64,000 nt of DNA, taken from positions 1,534,230-1,598,229 of the forward strand of contig NW_003314300.1 of NCBI RefSeq assembly GCF_000143415.4. The letters are read 5' to 3'. Made by a program: the position numbers and the translations under genes. Source of the stretch: Selaginella moellendorffii. Taxonomy: Eukaryota > Streptophyta > Lycopodiopsida > Selaginellales > Selaginellaceae. Positions 12,217 through 22,136 of the stretch are shown here, piece by piece; the stretch's first letter is position 1, and every line of letters begins with the position of its first letter. A model generated the notes under the pieces. It was not told the origin of the DNA and did no database searches. It saw only the letters and a program-made list of their open reading frames with translations.

Positions 12217-12667
12217 TCCTCCTCCCGCCTGGAGATCACAATGCCAGCACAGGCCGCGAGAATTCCTCACCTCGCCAAGCCAAAGATCGACGCCGTGGCG
12301 CGGGATTTCGACGCCCTAGCGAGATCTTGCCGTTCCAATCCAACCCTAAGAAAGAGGCTGCTACATTTCGCTGGGCGGAAGGAGAAGAAATGAAGCAGGT
12401 GATTGTCTGGCCGTCCACGTGTCTCTCATCGAGACCTGCCAGAATATTCACTTCTGCGGTTAAAGAAAAACGGAATATACTACGTTATGGAATATGCTCG
12501 CCTGACCGCCCATGCCCTGTGCGCTTCTCTAGAACCGTTGCTATCAACAAAAGGCTAAGATTTTCATGTGTTCGTACGCTATTCCTAGTGGAATTTTGGA
12601 CCGTGTGGCCCAACCGATAGGCTAGAAGCAAAACCACCATATCGTGAAGAAGGGATCTCGATCATGC
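12217..12667. promoter_or_regulatory. Divergent upstream region between the MRF gene and an unknown gene
   Basis: 451 bp with no convincing gene. The plus-strand ORF here is in antisense to MRF exon 1 and its leader. The region must hold the promoters of both neighbours. CCAACCCTAAG at about 12339 is a weak telo-box-like site on the MRF side. Confidence 0.3.
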
Positions 12668-13231
12668 ATGGATGATCATCAGGGCAGCGACTCCAAAAAA
12701 AGAAAGGGGAGCTGCCGCAATGGCGGCGATCTTCGTGAGGCTGCGAGCGATTGCAAGCGATCCAGAGTAGAAGCTGAGGAAGAGGCCGAGGATTCGAACA
12801 ATTCCAGCGGTTCAAGCGCGAATCGCATTGGCCGGACCGAAATCTCGCCCCAGGAGATGCAATGCGAGCTGAGCGCCAGCGCCAGCACGGTGACGAGCAT
12901 CGAGGAGGAAGTGGACGACCAAGAACGAGGTAAATCTTGCCACAATGCTTTTCCTCTCCTCCAAGATTCCATCTCCGGCTCCGAAATATCGTTGCATCGC
13001 GACGGGATCGACCAAGGACGAGCTGGATCTTTCCGGGATCTCCCTCCTCTTCTCCACGAATCCATCACCGGGGACGATCTATCGCAGCGCCGCGATGCGA
13101 TCGAAGAAGACAACGCCAGCGACAGGAAACTATTCGTTCTTTCTTCCGGGAGGCCGCGATTGGAGCAAGAAGACAGCGCTCCCACGATCGATGCCGAGTT
13201 CCAAAGCTACTTCGCCAATCTCATGTTATAA
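12668..13231 (+). CDS. Uncharacterised Ser/acidic-rich protein with an internal duplication
   Basis: A single open exon of 187 codons, starting at the first in-frame ATG (MDDHQGSDSKKRKGS); the frame is open upstream only through a GTG. I do not recognise the family. Visible features are a KKRK nuclear-localisation-like cluster near the N-terminus, an acidic run (EAEEEAEDSNN), and two adjacent copies of a unit of about 33 residues (FPLLQDSISGSEISLHRDGI and PPLLHESITGDDLSQRRDAI). The C-terminal tail is EFQSYFANLML. GAG|GTAAATC at about 12930 could be a donor site, but the frame runs through without it. Expression is not proven by sequence alone. Confidence 0.55.
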   Translation: MDDHQGSDSKKRKGSCRNGGDLREAASDCKRSRVEAEEEAEDSNNSSGSSANRIGRTEISPQEMQCELSASASTVTSIEEEVDDQERGKSCHNAFPLLQDSISGSEISLHRDGIDQGRAGSFRDLPPLLHESITGDDLSQRRDAIEEDNASDRKLFVLSSGRPRLEQEDSAPTIDAEFQSYFANLML

Positions 13232-13285
13232 GCGGTTGACATGGGCGCTCCATTTTTCCAGGGTTTTTAGTCAAGGGAGGGCGCA

Positions 13286-14623
13286 ATGAGGGCGCTGCTC
13301 GTCAAGTCCTATGGCGATCCAACGCTTGCTCCATCCGAGAATGGCCCTCTCTTCGTCGACGAGGATCATCCACGGCCCCGGATGGTATCCAATTCCTCGG
13401 TGAGAGTCCGGGTAGCCGCCGCGAGTGTGAATTTTGCCACGGTTTTGTCGATCGAGGGTAAGTACCAGGAGAAGCCGGCGCTGCCATTCACCCCCGGTGG
13501 TGATTTCTCGGGCGCTGTGATCGAGGTTGGGGATCACGTCAAACGCGTTAAAGTGGGGGATCACGTCTGTGGCGTGGTGGACCTGGGATCTTATGCCGAG
13601 GAGCTGGTCACTGACGAAAAATATCTGTAAGTATCTTTTCTCTTGGCTAGATTTTACAAGTCGTGGTTTTTTCTTCCAGCTACAAGGTTCCCTCTGGCTG
13701 TGATCTCATTGCAGCAGCAGGGCTTCCAGTCGCGTTTGGAACTTCACACGTTGGATTAGTTCACCGAGCAAATCTTAGACGAGGACAGGTATGTGATGTT
13801 TTTTCCTGGAATTGCTTGCAGATTTGATTCTTATATCTTTCAGGTGCTGCTCGTGCTCGGAGCTGCTGGTGGAGTTGGCCTGGCGGCAGTACAAATCGGC
13901 AAGTTGTGTGGAGCGATCGTTATAGCTACTGCAAGGTGATGGACAGTATTTATTCCATTCCATACTCTTTAGCTAACGCAGGAATTTTCAGAGGGAGTAG
14001 CAAGACAAGTCTTTTAAGATCAATGGGGGCCGATCTTGCGGTTGATTCCGGGACTGAGAGCCTCCTCAAAGCCGTACCAGCATTCTTGAAAAGTAGAAAG
14101 CTCTCTGGAGTCGATGTGCTCTATGATCCTGTCGGGGGGAAGCATTTCAAGGAAGGGCTCAGGCTCTGCTGCTGGGGAGCACAAATCATAATAGTTGGCT
14201 TTGCAAGTGGAGAGATTCCTTCTCTTCCTGCAAACATAGCACTTGTTAAGGTCAGTATGCTTGCCTTTAAGCTTGTGGATGTAAAGTTTTTGTTCTTCTT
14301 TTATAGAACTTGACAGTCCATGGACTTTACTGGGGAAGCTATAAGGTACACCACCCAGAGGTCCTAGAAACTTCCCTACAACAGTTAATTGAAATGCTTG
14401 CGGATGGTTCGATCCAGATCAACGTTTCACACACTTACGATTTGTCCGAGGTCAGTCTCTCACATTCTAGATGCCGACTTGAGCAGTGCCATCTAATGCT
14501 CGTTTTCAGGTTAATTTGGCTTTCTCATCCATCGTGCAAAGAGAGGTCTTGGGAAAAGTTGTTGTTGTATTTGACGGCGACAAGGAGTCGAAGCTTGGTT
14601 CCGAGAGAAAGTCTCGACTTTGA
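13286..14623 (+). CDS. Quinone-oxidoreductase-like MDR family NAD(P)H reductase
   Basis: Six exons: 13286-13626, 13680-13788, 13844-13935, 13992-14250, 14307-14450, 14510-14623; 352 aa, frame closed. The GroES-like N-terminal domain has SVRVRVAAASVNFATVLSIE and PGGDFSGAVIEVGDHV. The Rossmann core carries the nucleotide-binding LVLGAAGGVGLAAVQIGK and later DVLYDPVGG. No structural-zinc cysteine cluster is present, so this is the zinc-free zeta-crystallin/QOR branch of medium-chain dehydrogenases. It resembles quinone oxidoreductase-like protein 2. The reaction is probably NADPH-dependent reduction of quinones or enones; the substrate is not predictable. Confidence 0.87.
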
Positions 14624-14700
14624 ACTGGCAACGAGGAATCTATACTCTGCTTTCTGCGGATTAACTATTAACTAGATAAGGTTTTTAATTGATCTTCCAG

Positions 14701-15406
14701 GACTCGCTAGCCTACCAGCAGAGAGAAACTTTCAAACGCGTGATCAATGGAGCTGATCCCAGGTTTGTAACGCGGTAAGTGGCGGCTAGAGTTGAACAGT
14801 TCCTTGTTTACTCGTTCTTTTTAAAGCACGGATGGAGCCACGAGTCGACGACCTCGTAGGATGAAGTCTTATAGCTCTCCGAGTGGCCAGCGCCAAGTTA
14901 CTGGAGGTACCTTGCTACCTCGTCTTTCCGGGATTGAAATGCAGGACTTGGATTTACAGTGTTCTCAAGACGGAGATCATCATCATCAGCAGCAGCAGCA
15001 GCAGCGACAGCGGCAGAGAAAGGAGGAGGAGGATTTTGTGAGTGTTGGATGCTCGGGACGATTGAGAAGCATCTTCACGAGAAAAGGGGTTTTCCAAGAG
15101 AAGCACAGTAGTGATGGATGGTGCTCGAGGCTGGTGAGGAGGCTCTTTGGAGGAGCTTCCACTTCCAGCACCTCTCCTTCGAATTCTGGAGAGGAACAAC
15201 GATCCAGCTCGCAGTATCGACGTCTTCCATCCGAGCTCTTCGCGAAGGTTCGGGGCAACACTGTTTGGAAGGACAGGTTTGAAAGATTGACAAGCTTCGC
15301 AAAGCACGAGCACGATGATGATCGTGGAAAGGAATCAAGTGGCGTGACACCACTTTGGGAAAGACGAATGCTCGCTCCAATTCCAGTGCTCGAAATCCAT
15401 AGATAA
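14701..15406 (+). CDS. Uncharacterised basic, Gln/Ser-rich protein; 5' end uncertain
   Basis: The safe part is the ORF from the ATG at 14861 to 15406 (181 aa, MKSYSSPSGQ...). A plausible earlier coding exon ends at a clean donor (14774) and joins an acceptor at 14826, keeping the frame (DSLAYQQRETFKRVINGADP ... then TDGATSRRPRRMKSY). It starts after an acceptor at 14700, but I see no matching first exon with an ATG before the QOR stop at 14623, so the true start is unresolved. The protein has a CAG-type Gln run (about 14989-15012), a basic centre, and the tail TPLWERRMLAPIPVLEIHR. No known domain was recognised. It follows the QOR gene by 77 bp on the same strand. Confidence 0.5.
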
Positions 15407-15579
15407 CGACAAAAGGCAAAAAGGCCATTTTCAAAATAAAGCATATCCTAGAATATCACTTTTTCAATGTATTAGGGCTCTTCTATAAGTATATTCTAGC
15501 ATATTTGACTTTCCAAATTATTAGGGTTCTTCGAAGGCATTTCGCTCGTTCCAACGCTCTATTCCTTCGCAGAGTAGCG

Positions 15580-15660
15580 ATGATGTCCACAGGTGTGGCC
15601 TTGTTTCTTCTTACACTGGCCTCACTCCAGGGATCGCACAGCATTCTCACGAAAATGTGA
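15580..15660 (+). CDS. Upstream ORF of the PPR gene, signal-peptide-like
   Basis: 26 codons (MMSTGVALFLLTLASLQGSH...), ending 23 bp before the PPR ATG. The composition resembles a signal peptide. It may be a regulatory uORF, a remnant of a spliced first exon, or chance. Confidence 0.3.
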   Translation: MMSTGVALFLLTLASLQGSHSILTKM

Positions 15661-15683
15661 GAGGAACTTCCAAAGAATGGGCG

Positions 15684-18533
15684 ATGACGAGCGAGCGCCT
15701 CAAATCCAGCCTCGTGGGCGACCTCGACGCGCAGGGATTTGCCTCTCTCCTGCGAGAATGCGCGCGATCGCGGGACTTCGCCGAGGGATCTCTCGTCCAC
15801 CAGCGGATAATCGCCTCGTCCCGCCACCGCCACGATCGATTCCTCCAAAACCTCGTCGTGAGGATGTATGGCGAGTGTGGCCGAGTGGATGAGGCGGCCA
15901 AGGTGTTCCATTCCATCGCCCGCAAGAATCTCTTCTCGTGGAGCTCCATGATCGCGGCCTTTGCCCAGAATGGGCATTCCACCGCGGCTGTGGAGCTCTA
16001 CTCGGACATGATCCAGCGATCGGGGCTCCGCCCAGACAGCGTCGTCTTCGTCGCGCTGCTGGGCGCTCTTGATTCGCTCCAATCCATCCGGGAGATCCAC
16101 GCGGAAATCATCTCGGCAGGGATCCACGGCGAGACGATCGTGGGCACCGCGATCGTCAACGCCTATGGCCGGCTGGGCAGCGTGGAAGAATCCCTCTCGG
16201 CGTTTCACTCGATCCTCGCCAAGGACGTGATCGCATGGAATTCGATCGTCGCGGTTCTCTCCCAGCATGGCGAGCTCGATCGAGCGCTAGAGCTCTATCG
16301 CAAGATGGATGAGAGCGCGGTGCCGCCGGATCGCATCACGCTAGCGAGCCTGCTGGACGGATGTGGGGGCGATCGTCCGCGAGAGCTTGAGATTGGGCGA
16401 TTCATCGACAAAGAGAGCGTACGGAAGGCTCTCCGTGGTGACCCCGCAATAGACAACGCACTAATCCGGATGTACGGGCGGTGCCGGAGAGTAGAAGAGG
16501 CAAGAGCGGTGTTTGCGACCATGGGCTTGCGAAATCTTGCGTCGTGGAACGCGATCATTGCGGCAAATGCCCAGAATGGGTGTTTTACGGAGGCGATCGA
16601 AGCGCTGGAATCTATGATCCAGTTGAAGAGCGTTACGCCAGACCGGATGAGCTTCTCGGTGCTGCTAGATTCGTGCTGTGGGAGCGAGCACCTTGCGCAT
16701 GGAGTGAAGATTCATGGATTGATCTTTCTGTGCGCGATCGATTCGGATCTTTTCCTTGACAACGCCTTGATCACGATGTACGGAAGATGTGGCAGCGTGG
16801 AGAGAGCGCAGAAGGTTTTCGCCGCGATGGAAGAGAGAGATCTTGTGTCATGGACTGCGATGATAGCAGCAAATGCCGCTAATGGGCATTTTCTGGCGAG
16901 TGTTCTTCTCTACCTCCGGATGATCCAAGAGGGTGTTCTTCCAGATAGAATCACTTATGCCACGCTTCTAGCCGGATGCTTGAAGCAGCGAGCTATCGAT
17001 CCCGGGCGAATGATCCACGCCCACATCGAGAGCTTCTATGGCCGGAACATGGATCGAGACAACGTTCTTGGCAGCCACCTCGTCAATCTCTATCGCCGGT
17101 GTGGATCTCTCGAGGAAGCCAAGTCGGTGTTTGATCGCTTGGGCGATCCAGACGCCTCGTGCTGGAGCGCGATGATCGCGAGCTACGCGCAAAGCGGCTA
17201 TGGATCCCAGGCGCTGGAGCTCTTCCAGCGGATGGATCGCCGTGGTATCGTGCCGGATCGCCTGGCATTCCTCTCGATCTTGAGCGTTTGCTCGAGCATC
17301 GATCTTGGCAGGCGATTCCACTCGCGGATCGCGGGCATGGATCGCGAGAATTCGATCGCGACGGCGCTCATCCAGATGTATGGGAGACTGGGATTCGTGG
17401 AAGAATCCAAAGGGGTCTTCGATCGATTGGAGAAAGAACAGGGCGATGGAGACGATCGCGACGTGGCGGTGTGGACAAGCCTGATCCAGGCCTACGCTCG
17501 CAACAATCGTCCCAGAGAAGCTCTCGAGATCTTCGCTGCGATGATGGATCACCGCTGCGAGCCCGACGCCGCGAGCTTCGCGAGCGCCATGGATGCGTGC
17601 TCGAGCCTCGGGGATTTGACGCTCGCGAGGAAGATCCACGCCCAGATAATCAGCCTCTCCTCGAATCCCCGCGAGGAGATCCAAATCCTCGCGACCAACG
17701 CGGCGATCGCCATGTATGGCAAGTGTAAGAGCTTGGAGGAGGCGAAGACCGCATTTGACCGGGCGATCCACGCGAAGAACACGGTCAACACCGCGACCTG
17801 GAACGCTATGATCGGCGCGTACGCCCAGAACGGGCATCCGGGCGCCGGGCTGGAGCTCTACCAGCAGATGAAATCGCAGGGAATCCAGCCGGATCGAGCG
17901 ACGCTGGTGATCGCCCTGGACGCGGCCGCGATGATCGAGGAATTCGAACTGGGGCGAGACGTTCTCATCGATGGAGCGCTAGAATACGACGAGAGAGTAG
18001 CGACAGCAGTGATTGGGATGCTTGCGCGCAGTGGAAAGACGATTAGAGCCAAGAGGGTCTTCGATTCCATCCCGAGAAGAGATGGAATTTGCTGGTCCGC
18101 GATGGTCACAGCTTATGCCCAGAACGGGCATTCCATCTTGGCGCTAGAGCTCTTCTCGGAGATGGTGGTCGAGGGATTCGTCGCAGACAAGGCCGCGATC
18201 GTCTCCATCCTCGCAGCCTGCAGCCAAAGCGGCGATTTCCGCCGCGGGCGATCCTACTTCGCGTCGATGCAAGCCGATTTCAGCGTGGATCCAATCGCGG
18301 AGCACTACGCCTGCGTCGTCGATCTCTTCTCGCGGATTGGGTGGATCCGCGAGGCGCAAGAGCTCGCGAGAGAGATGCCCTTCAAGGCCGATCGAGCGGC
18401 GGCCATGGCGCTCCTTGCCGGGGGCCGGACAGGGGGCGTACGGAGCTTCCGCGGCGATGATCTTGGGGCGTCGCTGGATTGCGCTGCTCCGTACGTGCTT
18501 TTGTCCAACATTTACAAACAATCCGAGCTCTAA
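15684..18533 (+). CDS. PLS-class pentatricopeptide repeat protein, truncated in the E region
   Basis: One intronless exon of 949 aa. The frame extends to a GTG at 15657, but the first ATG is 15684 (MTSERLKSSLVG). There are many PPR units of the P-L-S pattern, with recurring NALIRMYGRCRRVEEARAVF, LVSWTAMIAANA and AYAQNGH motifs, ending in ACVVDLFSRIGWIREAQEL and APYVLLSNIYKQSEL. The E-type end region is abnormal: where homologues have a LLAACR-type segment the protein reads MALLAGGRTGGVRSFRG, and it stops soon after APYVLLSNIY with no complete E+ or DYW domain. PLS proteins bind organellar RNA and usually specify C-to-U editing sites. An editing role here would need a partner supplying a DYW domain (inference). 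No clear transit peptide is visible. Confidence 0.9.
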   Translation: MTSERLKSSLVGDLDAQGFASLLRECARSRDFAEGSLVHQRIIASSRHRHDRFLQNLVVRMYGECGRVDEAAKVFHSIARKNLFSWSSMIAAFAQNGHSTAAVELYSDMIQRSGLRPDSVVFVALLGALDSLQSIREIHAEIISAGIHGETIVGTAIVNAYGRLGSVEESLSAFHSILAKDVIAWNSIVAVLSQHGELDRALELYRKMDESAVPPDRITLASLLDGCGGDRPRELEIGRFIDKESVRKALRGDPAIDNALIRMYGRCRRVEEARAVFATMGLRNLASWNAIIAANAQNGCFTEAIEALESMIQLKSVTPDRMSFSVLLDSCCGSEHLAHGVKIHGLIFLCAIDSDLFLDNALITMYGRCGSVERAQKVFAAMEERDLVSWTAMIAANAANGHFLASVLLYLRMIQEGVLPDRITYATLLAGCLKQRAIDPGRMIHAHIESFYGRNMDRDNVLGSHLVNLYRRCGSLEEAKSVFDRLGDPDASCWSAMIASYAQSGYGSQALELFQRMDRRGIVPDRLAFLSILSVCSSIDLGRRFHSRIAGMDRENSIATALIQMYGRLGFVEESKGVFDRLEKEQGDGDDRDVAVWTSLIQAYARNNRPREALEIFAAMMDHRCEPDAASFASAMDACSSLGDLTLARKIHAQIISLSSNPREEIQILATNAAIAMYGKCKSLEEAKTAFDRAIHAKNTVNTATWNAMIGAYAQNGHPGAGLELYQQMKSQGIQPDRATLVIALDAAAMIEEFELGRDVLIDGALEYDERVATAVIGMLARSGKTIRAKRVFDSIPRRDGICWSAMVTAYAQNGHSILALELFSEMVVEGFVADKAAIVSILAACSQSGDFRRGRSYFASMQADFSVDPIAEHYACVVDLFSRIGWIREAQELAREMPFKADRAAAMALLAGGRTGGVRSFRGDDLGASLDCAAPYVLLSNIYKQSEL

Positions 18534-18797
18534 AAGTCAATGAAAGTCAATGGAAAGTCAACTCAGTCAATGACAAGCCAAATGAAGGTTTAGCATCTTA
18601 TTTGTTTTTTTAATCCTTTTTAACTTTTTTCTCTTTGCTTCCAAATCAAGCTTCCTCTTTTTTTCCAAATATGATCGTGGGTGATTTGCTTAACCCATAA
18701 TTATAGCATCTCAACAAAGTCAAGGATATTATCAATTTATCAGCCCATACTCAATCATCCCTCTTTTATGGTTTCCTGGTAGGTCGATCTCTCGACC

Positions 18798-20131
18798 ATG
18801 GACAATGCTCGTTCCAGCCAGCGAGACGAGGAGGACGAGCTCCATCACAGTAAGAACTACGATGCCTACGTGATCAAGAAGCTCGCCACTAGTAGCAACA
18901 CCACCATGATGCCAGGGATCAAAGTCTGGGGTATCGTCTTCTCCCTCTTGTTCTCCACACTCTTGCTCGTCCTCCTCCTCAATCCCAGCGCTCTTCGATC
19001 CCAAGACGTCTCGCTTGGAACATCTCCATCGCCACCCCGAGTGTCGCAATTCAAGCCCCTCCCTCACTACGATCTCACCGCCGTGCGCCCGCTCGACGCC
19101 CTCTCGCGCGTCCCAAGGATCCGCGCCCCCGGCGAGCAGCGCACCATCTCCATGGATCCATCGCCCAATTGCCTCAAGCACCCCTCCAACGGCGTCGACG
19201 ACGATTGCTGGAACGCTCTCCGCCGCGACCAGTACCTGCGCGTGCTGGACGAGCTCTACGAGTCGCCAGACTCGGTGCTGGCGCGATTCAAGCCCGACGA
19301 CAACTGGCAGATCTTCGATCTGATCACGCCCACGTACCGCTGCGACGCGAATTCCCTGCGGAGGGTCGGGGTCCCGGGAGATGGCGGGAAATGGGTGTGT
19401 GGGCCAATTAGGGTTCTTGGGCCCAAATGCGTGATCTTCTCGCTGGGATCGAACAACCAGTTTGATTTCGAGGAGGCGATCGACGCGCACACGGGCGGCG
19501 AGTGTGAGATCCACACTTTCGACTGCACGGGGGTGTGGTCCAATCCACACACCAAGTTCCATCCATGGTGTTTCGGGGGAGAGGATAAAACTGATGAAAA
19601 TGGGAGGATTTTCAAGAGGCTGAGCACTGCCGCGAGAGAGATTGGCGTGACGAGCATCTCGCTGCTCAAGATGGACATCGAGCTCGCGGAATTCGACGTG
19701 TTCGAGGGATTGAAATTCGAGGACGAGGTAGGGAAAGCTCTTGCAAAGTTTGGAAACCTTCTTGAGCTGCCACCTTTGCAGGGCTTCTTGCCGGATCAAA
19801 TCCTCTTCGAGCTCCACACATTTGGGTACCCCGCGACGAGCAAGCACAAGGACGATTGGCCTCGCACGGTCATGGATCTCGTGCGAGACATCGATGCCAT
19901 GGGCTATAGCTTTGCATTCGAGGAGAGAAACTTGGGATGGAGTAAGTTACGCTGCCACCTTTCCTCAATCTCGCTGATAGTATATGGTTTTACTTCGATC
20001 TCCGTGATAGATATAGTTTCTAAATCTTTGCCGAAATTTTTTGCTTGCTTGCAGTCAAATGCTGCGAGTACGTGATTGTCCGCGACAGACCCTCCACGAT
20101 CAACCCCAAGAACAACACATGGCACGACTAG
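18798..20131 (+). CDS. METTL24-like (Methyltransf_22 type) membrane-anchored protein, copy 1
   Basis: Three exons, 18798-19727, 19782-19941 and 20055-20131; 388 aa. A cytosolic tail (MDNARSSQRDEEDELHHSKN) precedes one membrane segment (about residues 43-61), giving a type II topology. The lumenal domain has CLKHPSNGVDDDCWNALRRD, NWQIFDLITPTYRCDANSL, the glycine-rich IFSLGSNNQFDFEEAIDAHT and LLKMDIELAEFDVFEG, then FLPDQILFELH, and ends CCEYVIVRDRPSTINPKNN. This is the METTL24-like family, a predicted SAM-dependent methyltransferase of unknown substrate. Intron 1 (54 bp) is open in frame, so retention would add 18 residues. It is the longest of three local paralogues. Confidence 0.85.
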
Positions 20132-20307
20132 GGCATGTGACATCTACCAGCTTTTACTATCTTGTAATGGCATCGTGGATACATTGGTATTCCAAACTTA
20201 AGACAGAAATCAATAACAAGAACCAAAACCAAGAAAAATAATTTATTAGAATTGAGCAATAAATTTGAGCATTATCTTTTAATCTGTTGTCCATTCTCGA
20301 ATTTTAG

Positions 20308-21490
20308 TCAATGAAACAACGACCGTTTTTTCAGCTTTTTTCGGTTCCGTACAATAACGTGCTCACTGCAAGCCGCTGGATGAAACAAAATAGAAGAAAA
20401 ACAAAATTTAGAACTCACACGTGAAAGAATTACAGAGACTTACGGCAAAAGAGGTTCTTCTCCTGGAATGCAAAGCTATAGCCCATCTCATCGATGTCTC
20501 GAACAAGATCCATGATCGTTCGAGGCCAATCGCTCTTGTGCTTGCTCGTTTTCGTCGGGTAGAACAGTGTGTGGAGCTCAAACAGGATCTGGTCAGGCAA
20601 GAACTCCTGTAGAGTGTAGCCAAAACATAGCTCGATCAACACAACTATGATCTAAGATGGAATTACTAAGAACAAGAGCTTACCTCCTCCTCGAATTTAA
20701 ACCCCTCAAACACCTCATACTCGCCATGCTCGATGTCCATCTTGAGCAGCGAGATGCTCGTCACTCCAATCTCTCTCGCGGCAGTGCTCAGCCTCTTGAA
20801 AGTCCTCCCATTTTCATCCTTTCCATCGAATCCCCCTAGACACCACGGATGGAAGCTCGTCTTTGGGTTGGACCACTCCCCCGTGCAATCGAACGTGTGG
20901 ATCTCACACTCGCCATTCGTGTGTGCATGGATCGCCTCCTCGAAGTCGAACTGGTTGTTCGATCCCAGCGAGAAGACCACGCACTTGGGGCCGACAACTC
21001 GGATCGGCCCGCACAGCCACTTGCCGCCATCGCCGGAAGCTCCGATCCTCTGCAGGGAGTTTGCGTCGCAGTGGTACGTGGGCGTGATGAGATCGAATAT
21101 CTGCCAGTTGGAGTTGGGCTTGAATCGCTCCAGCTCCTCGTCCGGGGATTGGTAGAGCTCGTCCAGGGTGCGCAGGTACTGATCCCGCCGGAGAGCGTTC
21201 CAGCAATCGTCGTCGATCCCGTTGGAGGGAAGCTTGAGGCAGCTGGGCTGTGGCAAAGCGTCGCTGGTGGAGTTTCGGATCCGGGGGATTCTGGAGAGGG
21301 CGCGGTTTGGGTCGACTCTGGGAGGGACCTGGTAGCTGGCGATGGCTTCCCGGATGGCGATGAGATCCTCAGGCGCCCTGGGACGAAGATTGGAGAGGAG
21401 GAAGAGATTGAAAGAAGAGGAGTTCTCCTTGAGCAAGAGGATGAGTCCGCAAGAAGCGATCAAGAGGGCGATGATCCATGACGGTCGCAT
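20308..21490 (-). CDS. METTL24-like membrane-anchored protein, copy 2
   Basis: Three exons, 21490-20684, 20606-20444 and 20375-20308; 345 aa. The start is MRPSWIIALLIASCGLILLL, directly a membrane anchor; the upstream extension of the frame begins at a GTG and was rejected. The catalytic domain matches copy 3 very closely (YHCDANSLQRIGASGDGGKW, FDFEEAIHAHTNGECEIHTF). The last exon gives ACSEHVIVRNRKKLKKR, more divergent and more basic than the CCEYVIVRDRP of its sisters. It lies between copy 1 and copy 3 on the opposite strand. Confidence 0.82.
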
Positions 21491-21714
21491 TGCTGGGTTG
21501 GGAGAGACGTGCCTAAGAATCAAAACAAGAAAAATTAAGTGCACCGACTATTTGAATGGTCGCTCTTTTCGCTCTTTTTTCCGATTTATTATATTTCACA
21601 TTAAGAATATTCTTTGCTTTGTGCTCAAGCTCGATAATTAATATGATTATATTTAAGATTCCTTTTCCTTTTTCACACTATAATTTTGGATTAGGGTCGT
21701 CACCCTTAAAGCAA

Positions 21715-22038
21715 ATGGATCATCTGGCGATAAGATATGGCGCGGCAAGTGGAACGCTTGGAGCTTCGATCGATCGCAATCTTAGGCGATGCGTGAGAGT
21801 GAAAGCTTGTTCACAATCTGGCGTATCTCCACTGAGGAAGGAATTCGAGTCGTGGGCTTTGATCCACAACAAGCGGTACAAGGATTCCCAAGAAAAGGAG
21901 CAACGATTTGAGATCTTCAAGAAGACCTGGCTGTGGGTGGAAAGGATGAACGCCGAGGAGAGTAGCTGCCGATTTGGCGTGAATTACTTCTCGGATCTTC
22001 TTCCGGAAGAACTCGCTAGCTTCACAAACTACGAGTGA
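21715..22038 (+). CDS. Stand-alone inhibitor I29 (cathepsin propeptide-like) protein
   Basis: A single exon of 107 aa starting MDHLAIRYGAASGTLGASID. Residues 1 to about 37 are basic and Ser/Ala-rich and could be a plastid transit peptide. The rest is an I29 domain: LRKEFESWALIHNKRYKDSQ, EKEQRFEIFKK (ERFNIN-type helix) and FGVNYFSDLLPEELASF (the propeptide motif before a papain-like domain). The ORF stops there, and the next gene, 99 bp on, is a methyltransferase, so no protease domain follows. Free I29 proteins in animals and plants can inhibit papain-like proteases. The alternative is a remnant of a truncated protease gene. An in-frame upstream ATG at 21556 exists but encodes a hydrophobic, unlikely leader. 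Confidence 0.75.
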   Translation: MDHLAIRYGAASGTLGASIDRNLRRCVRVKACSQSGVSPLRKEFESWALIHNKRYKDSQEKEQRFEIFKKTWLWVERMNAEESSCRFGVNYFSDLLPEELASFTNYE

Positions 22039-22136
22039 CATAGCTTTCCAAGAACTGGTGTAACCACAATAGGTATATCAAACTTCTTATTCTATTCTTA
22101 AAGTCTTCGGACTTTTAAACCCTAAAAACTCTTACA

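Noticed and set aside
12085-12393. Plus-strand ORF of 102 codons
   Set aside because: Antisense to MRF exon 1, which is supported by homology and splice phase.
21556-21714. N-terminal extension of the I29 protein to an upstream ATG
   Set aside because: AT-rich hydrophobic leader unlike the conserved part; the ATG at 21715 gives a plausible start.
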